Source: a virus. Taken from it: a stretch of DNA of 24,076 nucleotides. Location of the stretch: the IMG/VR virus record IMGVR_UViG_3300020474_000108, positions 1 to 24,076 of that record, one strand, 5' to 3'. The position numbers were made by a program, and so were the translations under genes. The notes under the pieces are model-generated. The model had not been told where the DNA came from. It searched no databases and saw nothing but the letters and a program-made list of their open reading frames with translations. Positions 16,151-24,061 of this stretch are shown here, piece by piece (position 1 is the stretch's first letter; every line of letters starts with the position of its first letter).

Positions 16151-17242
16151 TTAACTAATGTATAATTGTAAAAGTTTTTTAAAATTTACTTTATTGTCGT
16201 CAGTACCCTCAACTCTATTACGTAAATTAACTCTAATTAAATTTTCTGCTGTAGTTCCTGTTATAACCCCATACCCTACTTTATAATCACTATAAAAATT
16301 ATTTATATTCTTACTAAAAATAGATAGTCCTTTATCAATACCATTTAATATTTTTTTCTGCATTAAATTTAAATCATATTTAACCCACGGTTTAATAATA
16401 TCATTTAATTTAGGTTTAAATCTTAATAATGTTTTATCTGTTAATCCATTAATACCGTTTTTATCTCTTTTTAACAAATCATCATACAACCCACTATTTC
16501 TATGTGATATCAACTCTTTTAATTGTTTAAAGTAATTACTACCTAAATTAAACGATAAAAGTTCATTTGTGTATATTTGATTGGATAATAATAAGTATTC
16601 TACACCGTTTGGGTATTCTTTAGGAAAACTACTTATAAAATAATTGTTTATATAGTTATTTAGTTCGGTTCCTGTTTTATCAAAATCTGTTGTTACATTA
16701 ACTAACGTACTCCCTGTAAGATTAAATACAACAACTCTACCACCACCCCTATTTAAATAAGTCCCATCTCTAGATTGTATAGTTACTAGATTTAGTTTGT
16801 CTACATCATCTGTTAAATTTTTTTGTTGTAATCTTATATTTTGTACCACCGTATTTATTTCACTTGTTATCATTGTAAATTGATTTTCTAGGTGGTCATT
16901 TAAAACCTTTTTTACATAATTAATTTCCGAATCTAGTGGTGAACATTCATTTAGTTTAGTTTGTATGGATGTGCCGTCTCCAGCTATTTTATTTTTTAGA
17001 AGATTGTAGTAGTTTATAAATCTATCAAATATCCCCTCTGGAATACCTAGTAATGTTATACCTGTAGATAAGGTACCCCAGGTTCCTGTTGAGAATCTTC
17101 TCTTAACCATAAATTCTTCTACACAACCTAAGTTATAATGTAAAAATAGATTTTTAATTCTATTATTAACATCCAACCCATAGGCCTTCGTATGGTCAAC
17201 TACACTATTTAATAATATTTTATAATTTATATTTTCTGACAT
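16151..17242 (-). CDS. Hypothetical structural protein (363 aa), probably baseplate
   Basis: I do not recognise a family. The 363-residue protein is Asn/Leu/Lys-rich, with a helical first half (to about 150, including NTVVQNIRLQQKNLTDD, a possible short coiled coil), a glycine turn and beta segment in the middle (GGGRVVVFNLTGSTLVNV), and helices again toward the end. No signal peptide, membrane segment or enzyme motif is evident. It lies one base after the 1001-aa gene and 2 bases before the gp53-like gene, so it belongs to the tail/baseplate operon and is most likely a baseplate component. Confidence 0.7.
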   Translation of the reverse strand: MSENINYKILLNSVVDHTKAYGLDVNNRIKNLFLHYNLGCVEEFMVKRRFSTGTWGTLSTGITLLGIPEGIFDRFINYYNLLKNKIAGDGTSIQTKLNECSPLDSEINYVKKVLNDHLENQFTMITSEINTVVQNIRLQQKNLTDDVDKLNLVTIQSRDGTYLNRGGGRVVVFNLTGSTLVNVTTDFDKTGTELNNYINNYFISSFPKEYPNGVEYLLLSNQIYTNELLSFNLGSNYFKQLKELISHRNSGLYDDLLKRDKNGINGLTDKTLLRFKPKLNDIIKPWVKYDLNLMQKKILNGIDKGLSIFSKNINNFYSDYKVGYGVITGTTAENLIRVNLRNRVEGTDDNKVNFKKLLQLYIS

Positions 17243-17243
17243 A

Positions 17244-20200
17244 TTATCCTGCTTGGTTCATGTATTGCTCAGCGTTAAACTCAGAGTTACCTGCTGTCCC
17301 ACCACCAGTATCTGGATTATCAGTACCGGTTCCGGTGGTGTTATTAGCGGCGTTAGTTTGTAAGAAATTTAATAGTTCTTGTGCCGTCACACTATCATCA
17401 GGTTCAGTTACTTTACTAGATGGGTCATAAACTTCCGTATTTGCAAAGTAGTTTGATGATAGAGCGTTTTGTAATTGTGATACTGGTTCTTTTAGTCCTT
17501 GACCACCAATATACTTAAAGTTCATCTGAACATTTGCTATCATGGGTTGTACACCAATACCTTCAGGGTTTAAATCTAGTATTAGTGGGTCATAACTAAA
17601 ACTCACAGAATCAATAGCTATTTTTGTGTGGTAGAAATCTCCTATCCTTAAAACACATATAGGTGGTGCACCAAAAGCGGTATTATCAGCATCTATATCG
17701 GTTGGTCCAGTGTCTGGTTTTACTGTTGGTATGGTTCTTCCTGGTCTAGTACATTGTAATAAAAACGTCAACCTACTATTTAACCCTTCTGGTGTCATAG
17801 AATGGAATGAAGGACTAAAATATTTTAATTTTCTTTTTAATGAGTCATATAAAAATTCATCATTATCTTCAATGTGTTTGAAGTAGTTTTGTTCACCTAA
17901 TAATTTTGCTAGTATTTTTGTAGTACTCATACTTTGTGAGTCGTCCGCTGAGTTAAAGTTATTTTGTATCTGTTGTGAGTCTGCTGGTACTTGTTCACCG
18001 TTTGATGTGTTAACGGAACCCACACTAAGTCCATCACCCATCACACTACCTTGACCAACACTAAGTCCGTCTGAGGTGGTCGCTGAAGGATTTACTGCGA
18101 GATTAGTTTGAGAGTTGGCGAATGAATTCATTACATCCTCAGAACCATTATTAAAAGCATCAGTAACATCATTCTGTACGGACAATATTTCATCTAAAGA
18201 TAGATTAGTGTACTGACTTGCTAGTTCATATATATCATATTTTTTACAACCAGCAAAAAATGATTCTAGTACTTGGTCTGCTGTGTAATCATCCGTACCT
18301 TTTAACTCTTTTTGTGCTATAACATTTAAAACTGAAGGGTGGTCTACAATTATTTTAAAACTTAATGTCCCAATTCTTTCTGTATAATTGTAAGTATAAA
18401 CTGGTTCTGGTCTACCTAAAAATGTGGTGGAATTCCACTGGGCTGAATTAGTATCCCCAACACTGATGTCATATGGTGGAAACCACATTATTCTACCCCC
18501 ATTAGGACCTCTTTCAGATTGTGGTAATTTTATTAATTCTGGTGTTCCTCTCCACGCTAAGTTTTCTATAGAAAACATATATTTTTTAACATTTTTTTCT
18601 TCAGCGTCTTTATCCACATTAACACCCATTACAGGAGCTATATTTAAATTATAAGTGTTATCTAAAATAGAACTTGCTTTTTTTCTATCGTTACCTCTAA
18701 ATCTTTGTAGATTTTCCATCTTATAATAAGGGTTATCTTTTGTCCATGTTCTACAAAATTCTTCGGGACCTAAAAGACCTACCGCTCCTGGTGTGATGAC
18801 TCTAGCACCAGAACCCTTAGAGATTCTTTTATAACCATCATCAAATATTTTAGATGTTTGGTCTATTGCGTGACCTGCGTGTTTTCTTCTAGCACCACCT
18901 AATAGAGGTGCAGAATCCATTATTTTTTGTGTTTCGTCTAATATACCACCTTTTCTTTTAGGTTTGTTAGAAGAACGAGTGTATAACATTCCAGAAGGTG
19001 CGTTTAAAGAAGCAAAAGAGTAGTTACCAAACCATGTCCAACCAGCCGCGAGACCTCCTCCATCCATATAGGTGGAACCATTTAACCCAAACTGGTAAAA
19101 GTGCCATAACGGTAACCCATTTACAGTCTCTAATTCTTTGGCTAGCGTTGATGGCCCGTATACTATAGCTCCTGTACTTCTACCAAATTCATCTCTTGGT
19201 GTTGCGTCTTTAGGACTATCAATTTGTCCTGGTTCGTTACTTTTGGAACCCACATAATAGAATGGTGTTACATTATCTACACCGGATTGTAATTGTACTC
19301 GTGAGTAGTCTGGTCTATATATATTATATGTTAAATTACTAAATAAAGCAGCTTGTTGTCTTTTACCCATATAATTTATTAGGGTATCACTAGGTGTTGG
19401 TTTATTTGAATTTGTAGTTGGTACATTGTTTGTTCCAAATATAGAGTTACTTAGAGCGTCTGCTGTAGCTTCTATATTATTTGTTAGACTAGCTTTGTAA
19501 CTCACCCTATCTAATTGTAAACCATTAATGTCTGGTACGAATACAGGACTCACAAAATTACCAGGAATTGTTGAATAACCGAAATATAAATTAGTTATTC
19601 TTGACATAAAATCAGTACCTTTAAGTGTCACCTGGTTTGGTGATGTAGTTACATTAAAGTCTGCTGGAACTAGTCCGTCTGTTTCATTATTAACTTCAAA
19701 TAGGTACTGGCTTTGTTTATGACCTAAATTCTCCCTTAGGTAACCACTAGATTGTTCCTGTAATAGACTATCATTTAATATTTTATTATTTATTGTATTA
19801 ATAATTCCGTTGGTTATGTTAACGGTTTCTAGTATTTCTGCTGGGGTATAATTAGAAGAGATAAAAGACTGTGGGGTAACCGTATTTGGTGCAACATACC
19901 CTTGTCCTGTCCTAGGTAATACTTTATCAACATCGATTAGTTGTACGTCCTTATAACCCCCCATAGGACCATATTTGTTGTCTAAAAATAGTGATTTTTG
20001 TATATTTACACCTTCTTCTTGTACGGTGTCTTGGTCTATTGTTGCCTTGTCAGATAAATAAGTATATGAAAAGTCTCCTGGTTTTTGGATACCGTAAAAG
20101 GGTGTTATGGGATTTCCATCAGCTAAGTAAGAACTTTCTAAATTCTTACCTAAAAGCATTGTCCTAATAGGGCTAGTACTAGTAATGTTGATACTGTAGT

Positions 20201-20249
20201 CCCCTTGACCGTATGGATTTTGTGACCCTGTATTTGTTCCCGTACTCAT
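17244..20249 (-). CDS. Large tail/baseplate protein with a split tube-like domain (1001 aa)
   Basis: A 1001-residue structural protein. Two parts stand out. Residues 555-645 (KYMFSIENLAWRG, GRIMWFPPYDISV, FLGRPEPVYTYNYTERIGTLSF, DHPS) and 815-940 (MTPEGLNSRLTFLLQCTRPG, PICVLRIGDFYHTKIAIDSV, MIANVQMNFKYIGG) look like the two halves of a tail-tube or tube-initiator fold, such as T4 gp48/gp54 or the tube-like LysM proteins of contractile injection systems. They are separated by a low-complexity Asn/Ser/Gly insert (about 690-775) with the motif DGLSVG twice. The first 550 residues are unassigned. Its place between tape measure and wedge genes supports a role at the tube-baseplate junction. The exact T4 counterpart is uncertain. 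Confidence 0.65.
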   Translation of the reverse strand: MSTGTNTGSQNPYGQGDYSINITSTSPIRTMLLGKNLESSYLADGNPITPFYGIQKPGDFSYTYLSDKATIDQDTVQEEGVNIQKSLFLDNKYGPMGGYKDVQLIDVDKVLPRTGQGYVAPNTVTPQSFISSNYTPAEILETVNITNGIINTINNKILNDSLLQEQSSGYLRENLGHKQSQYLFEVNNETDGLVPADFNVTTSPNQVTLKGTDFMSRITNLYFGYSTIPGNFVSPVFVPDINGLQLDRVSYKASLTNNIEATADALSNSIFGTNNVPTTNSNKPTPSDTLINYMGKRQQAALFSNLTYNIYRPDYSRVQLQSGVDNVTPFYYVGSKSNEPGQIDSPKDATPRDEFGRSTGAIVYGPSTLAKELETVNGLPLWHFYQFGLNGSTYMDGGGLAAGWTWFGNYSFASLNAPSGMLYTRSSNKPKRKGGILDETQKIMDSAPLLGGARRKHAGHAIDQTSKIFDDGYKRISKGSGARVITPGAVGLLGPEEFCRTWTKDNPYYKMENLQRFRGNDRKKASSILDNTYNLNIAPVMGVNVDKDAEEKNVKKYMFSIENLAWRGTPELIKLPQSERGPNGGRIMWFPPYDISVGDTNSAQWNSTTFLGRPEPVYTYNYTERIGTLSFKIIVDHPSVLNVIAQKELKGTDDYTADQVLESFFAGCKKYDIYELASQYTNLSLDEILSVQNDVTDAFNNGSEDVMNSFANSQTNLAVNPSATTSDGLSVGQGSVMGDGLSVGSVNTSNGEQVPADSQQIQNNFNSADDSQSMSTTKILAKLLGEQNYFKHIEDNDEFLYDSLKRKLKYFSPSFHSMTPEGLNSRLTFLLQCTRPGRTIPTVKPDTGPTDIDADNTAFGAPPICVLRIGDFYHTKIAIDSVSFSYDPLILDLNPEGIGVQPMIANVQMNFKYIGGQGLKEPVSQLQNALSSNYFANTEVYDPSSKVTEPDDSVTAQELLNFLQTNAANNTTGTGTDNPDTGGGTAGNSEFNAEQYMNQAG

Positions 20250-20257
20250 AGTTATTA

Positions 20258-20271
20258 TTTTATTATAAATA
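20258..20271 (-). promoter_or_regulatory. TATTTATA gap element upstream of the 1001-aa gene
   Basis: The coding strand reads TATTTATAATAAAA in the 35-base gap after the tape-measure gene, with 14 bases between the core and the ATG at 20249. It contains TATAAT; no TTGACA-like -35 is seen at the right distance. Confidence 0.45.
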
Positions 20272-20284
20272 TTTTGCTTATCGT

Positions 20285-22411
20285 TTACGCGTTAGACGCG
20301 TTAACTATAACCTGACTTAATGCTTGAGCTGACCCTGTATTCTGAGTTAATCTAGTTATAAATCTATTAATATCTACCTCTGTGGTCTCACTACCACCCT
20401 CTAATTTAATAGTACCTTCAATTAAAACTTTACCACTTTGTCCACTTGCCGGACCTTGATTACCCAGTACATTTTCTATGTTTGTAGTTCTATTATTTAT
20501 CGCTTGTGTTTCCCCCATTAGGTTTGTCCCACCTATAATTAAATCATCCTTATTAAATTTTATTGGTTCTTCACCTGGTCTTAGTATAAAGTCTTGTACA
20601 GGAATACCTATCTTACCAAACCCATCTTTAATAACTTGTGACATAGGTTCGGTTGCTCTTGCGGCTATTTCTTCTAGTATTGCTTTTTTATCTGCAGCTG
20701 AAACATTTGCGTCTAGTAATTTTTCTTTTTCTGCTGCAGTAGGACCCATGTCATCAGGCATCGATTCTGCAATCATCTGTGATATAGTTTGTACATCTGC
20801 ATTACCTAATGCTGTTTGTCCACCCGCAAGTCTTAGTTGTTCCCTAATAGCTGATTCTATACCAGCTAGGTATTGATTTGTTTTCTCTGATACTGTTAGT
20901 TGTTGGTCATAGAAGGCCTCATCTGTCATGTTTGCAGATGTTAATTCTGCTATCATATCTGGTGTTAAATCCTCAACATCCATCATTTTATCTATACTAG
21001 GTATCTTAACTTGTGCTACACCACCTTTACCTATCGTAGCTAGAGACGCGATTAGGTCTTTAGATTCTTCTGGTATATCAGTACCAAACTGGTCAAATAC
21101 CTGTGCTCTTCTCGCTGATTGAATAGCAGTGTCAGCTAACTCTTGGTACGACATACCCATTTGTTCAGCCATAGCCTTTAACTGTCGTCTCTGGTCTGGA
21201 GATATAGAGAACTTTCCTTTCTCTTCATCAAAATGTACAGCTGCGGCGGCGGTATCAGCAATTGCATCCTGTAAACCTTCTAGGTCGTTAGTAGCCATAT
21301 ACATTAACTTAAATGGGTCAGCTAAATCACCTACAGCACCCCCGATTACTTGCATATTTGCTGCAAAATCAATCGCCCCTTCTGGGTCAAAGAATTTATC
21401 AGCCAAACTTGTTACTTTACCCATTTCCAACCCAAGGATTTGTCCCTTTGCTGCCATTCTAGATAAACCTTCAATTCCACGGTCAAATCCGTATGTATTC
21501 ACTAGTTTTAGTTGGTCACTAGCGGTACCTATGTAAGCTTCCATAACCACCCCAAACTCTCTACCGGTTTCTAGTATTTCCGACATCGCACTATCAGTGT
21601 TGTTAACTTCACCCATAGCATCTTGTAGGTTCATACCTATACTATCAAAAGCTGCTCCAAACTTACCAGCATCAAAACCTTTTAGTGTTTTAGTCAATAA
21701 ACTAGCTCTTTCTAATGTATCTTGTGGAATTCTCATATTCCTACCAACCTCAGTGGTGATACTCATGAAAGTTTCAAGAACTGCGTTTGCTCTTATTCCA
21801 AACTGAGAGGTAGCGTCGGCAGCAGCATTAATATCTTCAATCATATCTACCTGTTGAGCGTTGGTTACACCTAAGGTTTTGGATATATCTAATCTTAATG
21901 TATCTTCTAACGCAAGTAAGGAAGTTATTTTATCTATATTATTCGCAACATCTATGGTACCACTTCTCATTTGACCAATCATGTTTAACATTTCTTCCAT
22001 GTCTGCTACTGATAAGTCAGAAGCTGGTACTTTATCTTCGGAAAGTGTTTTTAATGTTCTAGCTAGTTCTTTAAGTGGTCCCGTACCGGTAATCTCCTTA
22101 TCTTTCCTTTTACCTAATACATCAGCTATGGCTTTTTCTATCCTTCTTTCTATCTCGTCCTCTTGTTGTGGTGTGAATGTTACGAATGAAGGTAATGGAT
22201 TTTCTACCCCTAATTTTTCTGCTATTTTTCTAGAGAGTGGGTTTCCTTCTTTACCTAATTTACCAATAGATTTTTTTCTGTCCTGATAGGTTGGTTCGTC
22301 TTTAATGTTAAAGACCCCTAAAGGAACACCTAATTCTGGGTGAGACGCAAGGTAAGACCTAGAACCTGATAATATTCTTTCTATTAAAAGTTGTATTCTA
22401 AAATTTAACAT
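20285..22411 (-). CDS. Tail tape-measure protein (708 aa)
   Basis: A 708-residue, Ala/Met/Leu-rich, mainly helical protein with long charged helices and no enzyme motif. It sits directly after the tail assembly chaperone pair, the usual place of a tape measure, which sets tail length and is threaded into the tube. Near its C-terminus DFILRPGEEPIKFNKDDLII (607-626) matches the conserved RPG...F.KDDL.IG ending of many tape-measure proteins, followed by a Gly/Gln linker and a helical tail. At about 0.15 nm per residue it predicts a tail near 105 nm, close to T4 (gp29 has 590 residues). No clear membrane segment is seen. The ATG at 22411 has no Shine-Dalgarno; a TATTTATA element lies 14 bases upstream. 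Confidence 0.85.
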   Translation of the reverse strand: MLNFRIQLLIERILSGSRSYLASHPELGVPLGVFNIKDEPTYQDRKKSIGKLGKEGNPLSRKIAEKLGVENPLPSFVTFTPQQEDEIERRIEKAIADVLGKRKDKEITGTGPLKELARTLKTLSEDKVPASDLSVADMEEMLNMIGQMRSGTIDVANNIDKITSLLALEDTLRLDISKTLGVTNAQQVDMIEDINAAADATSQFGIRANAVLETFMSITTEVGRNMRIPQDTLERASLLTKTLKGFDAGKFGAAFDSIGMNLQDAMGEVNNTDSAMSEILETGREFGVVMEAYIGTASDQLKLVNTYGFDRGIEGLSRMAAKGQILGLEMGKVTSLADKFFDPEGAIDFAANMQVIGGAVGDLADPFKLMYMATNDLEGLQDAIADTAAAAVHFDEEKGKFSISPDQRRQLKAMAEQMGMSYQELADTAIQSARRAQVFDQFGTDIPEESKDLIASLATIGKGGVAQVKIPSIDKMMDVEDLTPDMIAELTSANMTDEAFYDQQLTVSEKTNQYLAGIESAIREQLRLAGGQTALGNADVQTISQMIAESMPDDMGPTAAEKEKLLDANVSAADKKAILEEIAARATEPMSQVIKDGFGKIGIPVQDFILRPGEEPIKFNKDDLIIGGTNLMGETQAINNRTTNIENVLGNQGPASGQSGKVLIEGTIKLEGGSETTEVDINRFITRLTQNTGSAQALSQVIVNASNA

Positions 22412-22419
22412 ATAGATGT

Positions 22420-22433
22420 TTTATCTATAAATA
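22420..22433 (-). promoter_or_regulatory. TATTTATA gap element upstream of the tape-measure gene
   Basis: The coding strand reads TATTTATAGATAAA, filling most of the 23-base gap between the chaperone second frame and the tape-measure ATG, 14 bases from the start. The core is flanked as CTATTTATAG, a near palindrome. Confidence 0.45.
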
Positions 22434-22434
22434 G

Positions 22435-22647
22435 TTAGAATCTGTTTTTACTTTTGTTATTAGCTTGCTCAATTGCTTCATTTTTCTTATTAAATTCTTC
22501 TATTAAAGAATTTACATAAAATCGTCTTTCGAAGGTTGGCATTTGTAATAAATCGGAATAAGATAGGTGTAAATGACGCATTAAGTGGTAAAACTCTTTC
22601 AAGAGGGCATTCCTATATGCCGTAGAAAGGACGAAAAAACTCAACAC
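22435..22647 (-). CDS. Second frame of the tail assembly chaperone (T-like), likely reached by frameshift
   Basis: The open frame of 70 codons (GTG at 22647, no Shine-Dalgarno) overlaps the end of the gp26-like gene by 35 bases in the +1 frame and ends just before the tape-measure gene. The sequence after the overlap (HLMRHLHLSYSDLL, then MPTFERRFYVNSLIEEFNKK) resembles the second-frame domains of tail assembly chaperones, which normally exist only as a frameshift extension (the lambda G/GT arrangement). If the ribosome shifts at 22639-22633, the product is a 311-residue fusion made of residues 1-246 of the first protein plus 65 from this frame. An independent start at GTG, or at the inner ATG (codon 23), cannot be excluded. 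Confidence 0.6.
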   Translation of the reverse strand: MLSFFVLSTAYRNALLKEFYHLMRHLHLSYSDLLQMPTFERRFYVNSLIEEFNKKNEAIEQANNKSKNRF

Positions 22648-23371
22648 CCAATGAAATTTTTACATTCATTTCTTCTCCTGATGGTGTTGTTGTTGGTATA
22701 TTAAGGTCTAGTGATGGTGTGTTATCTCGGATAACTTTCCTGATTTCTTGTGCGTCTCTAATAGGCATTGTTTGTATGAACTGAGCTATAGTCATTCTGT
22801 CCCTAACACCGTCAATTTCTTTAACCATCATTTCTAATTGTTTAGTCATATAAGGTGTTTGTGGGTCATTTTTGTATTGAGCGTCAATTTCTGTTAGTTT
22901 TTGTTCGTCTTGTGGGGAAATAAAAGATAATTTAGCTTTCTTATTAGATTTTTCTAACATGAATTCAAATTCCATATTTGTATCTAATTTCACACCTATA
23001 TCCTTAGTCCTTAAAACAGATAAATCTAATTTTGTTCTAAATGGTTCTTTAGTTTTTTTATCCACCAACTCAACTTCGTACTCACTACCAAAAGCGGTAT
23101 TTCTTAAAAAGATTAATATAGCTTCCTTGTCACAAGCCGGTAATTGAATGGCTGTGATATCTTTATCTAAAACCTTTCTATCTATTAAAGAGTCAACTAA
23201 CTTACCCGTACTTAAAAGTGCTTGGGAAGATAATAGATTTTCATCTGAAGCGTTTAGATACGTTACCTTTACTGTTTTTTTACCGTTGGTAAATATTCCT
23301 TGTGATGGTAGGGTAACCACATCATAAGGTAGTAATGTATCGTTATTTGGCTGTAAATTATCTTGTAGCAT
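22613..23371 (-). CDS. gp26: gp26-like baseplate hub / tail assembly chaperone protein (252 aa)
   Basis: A 252-residue protein starting MLQDNLQPNNDTLLPYDVVT and continuing LPSQGIFTNG, KVTYLNASDENLLSS and LPACDKEAILIFLRNTAFG (to about residue 113), a pattern that fits the T4 gp26 baseplate family (T4_baseplate). The later helical half (about 150-225) contains a charged coiled segment. The gene lies between tail tube and tape measure and overlaps a second frame, the position of a tail assembly chaperone that binds the tape measure during tube assembly. Both readings may be true: gp26-type proteins may be chaperones rather than virion parts. The ATG at 23371 follows an AT-rich leader without Shine-Dalgarno. 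Confidence 0.75.
   Translation of the reverse strand: MLQDNLQPNNDTLLPYDVVTLPSQGIFTNGKKTVKVTYLNASDENLLSSQALLSTGKLVDSLIDRKVLDKDITAIQLPACDKEAILIFLRNTAFGSEYEVELVDKKTKEPFRTKLDLSVLRTKDIGVKLDTNMEFEFMLEKSNKKAKLSFISPQDEQKLTEIDAQYKNDPQTPYMTKQLEMMVKEIDGVRDRMTIAQFIQTMPIRDAQEIRKVIRDNTPSLDLNIPTTTPSGEEMNVKISLGVEFFRPFYGI
22633..22642 (-). promoter_or_regulatory. Candidate programmed ribosomal frameshift site
   Basis: In the zero frame the chaperone gene reads GAG TTT TTT CGT (codons 244-247). The downstream frame needs a +1 (or -2) shift. A Phe-tRNA on the second TTT can move one base forward onto TTC, which pairs better with its GAA anticodon, before the next codon CGT is read. Seven codons of overlap lie beyond. 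I did not find an obvious stimulatory hairpin by eye. Confidence 0.45.
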
Positions 23372-23414
23372 ATTATTAATTTAGTTTATATATTATAATT
23401 GTAAATATATTAAT

Positions 23415-23458
23415 TATTATTTTATCTATTAAGTATTATATTATTTACGCATTAAGTA
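23415..23458. repeat. Imperfect 20-21 base direct repeat in the intergenic region
   Basis: On the plus strand TATTATTTTATCTATTAAG (from 23415) and TATTATTTACGCATTAAGTA (from 23439) share TATTATTT and ATTAAGTA with small differences between. The two copies start 24 bases apart, about two helical turns. In such AT-rich DNA the similarity may be partly chance. Confidence 0.4.
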
Positions 23459-23523
23459 ATATATAATTGTTAATTTAAAGTAAAGTCTTTAATTTGGAAA
23501 TATATTAACATATTTGTTATAGC

Positions 23524-23550
23524 ATAAAAAAGTCCTCATACGAGGACTTT
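23524..23550 (-). terminator. Rho-independent terminator after the tail tube gene
   Basis: On the coding strand AAAGTCCTC and GAGGACTTT form a perfect nine-base-pair stem with a four-base GTAT loop, followed directly by further T residues (six T in a row counting the stem end) and then ATGC. It lies 22 bases past the tail tube stop. It would cap a highly expressed tube transcript and separate it from the chaperone operon. Confidence 0.88.
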
Positions 23551-23572
23551 AATTATAAACATAAAAATTTTA

Positions 23573-24061
23573 TTAGTAAACTAGTATACATCTGTCTGGT
23601 CGCAACGTGGCTGAAATTGTTGCTAAACCGTCATCACTATAACCTAAACTATCGAAGTTAACATCAGTTAAGAAAGTACCTTGCATAATCCATTTTTCTA
23701 CAACTACCCCAGTAGGGTCTAGTAATTCTAAGTCTATATTTTTCTTATATCCTGCAGCGTAACCCATTCTACCTGTTACTGATTCTGCGTGTAATCTAAC
23801 CCACTCCATAAGTGCTTGTGCCGCAGATGGACCAATCGGGTCTCTAAATGTTACATTAATTGTATTCCACGTAAACCTACCAGCTACATAAGTAGAGGTG
23901 TTAAGGAATGGTACCTCTACAGAGTTAATAGTAACCTGTGGTCTAGAAGTACTTTCTACATACCATTCATTAATCCCCAAAGAAGAGTCAAATCTTAAAA
24001 TAAACCTATTCTTTTTCTTTGGTTCATAAGGTATAGGCATTTTCATTAATAAGTCAGCCAT
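23573..24061 (-). CDS. gp19: Tail tube protein, T4 gp19-like
   Basis: A 162-residue protein with the compact beta-barrel sequence pattern of T4 gp19-type tail tubes: NRFILRFDSSLGINEWYVES (18-37), SRPQVTINSVEVPFLN (39-54), then WNTINVTFRDP (65-75), the helix SAAQALMEWVRLHAES (79-94), and a C-terminal strand pair with WIMQGTFLTDVNFDSLGYSDDG (124-145). It stacks in hexamer rings around the tape measure to form the DNA channel. T4 gp19 is 163 residues, almost the same. ATG at 24061 follows AAAAATTAAAAAGAT, an A-rich leader. Its own strong terminator follows. The sheath gene would be expected just outside the right edge. Confidence 0.93.
   Translation of the reverse strand: MADLLMKMPIPYEPKKKNRFILRFDSSLGINEWYVESTSRPQVTINSVEVPFLNTSTYVAGRFTWNTINVTFRDPIGPSAAQALMEWVRLHAESVTGRMGYAAGYKKNIDLELLDPTGVVVEKWIMQGTFLTDVNFDSLGYSDDGLATISATLRPDRCILVY

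Larger units (their letters stand above)
23372..23572 (-). other. AT-rich intergenic region between tail tube and chaperone genes, probable promoter region
   Basis: The largest gap in the window, 201 bases, almost entirely A and T. It begins (in transcription order) with the tail tube terminator and must supply a new start for the chaperone-tape measure operon. Two copies of TTAATATATTT occur on the coding strand, near 23500 and 23405, and an imperfect 20-base direct repeat lies at 23415-23458. No consensus -35/-10 pair and no TATTTATA core is evident; TATTTACAATTATAA (near 23403) is the closest match. Confidence 0.5.

Noticed and set aside
16300-16307. TATAAATA in coding-strand orientation, the T4 late promoter consensus
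   Set aside because: It falls inside the 363-aa gene, far from any start, and one copy is expected by chance in DNA this AT-rich.
18030-18080. Repeated DGLSVG motif within the 1001-aa gene as a mobile or tandem repeat
   Set aside because: Only two short copies in a low-complexity linker; better explained as linker sequence drift.
20287-20303. Direct repeat ACGCGTTA twice at the end of the tape-measure gene
   Set aside because: It encodes the last residues (N-A-S-N-A) of the protein, is only eight bases long, and has no T-run to make a terminator.
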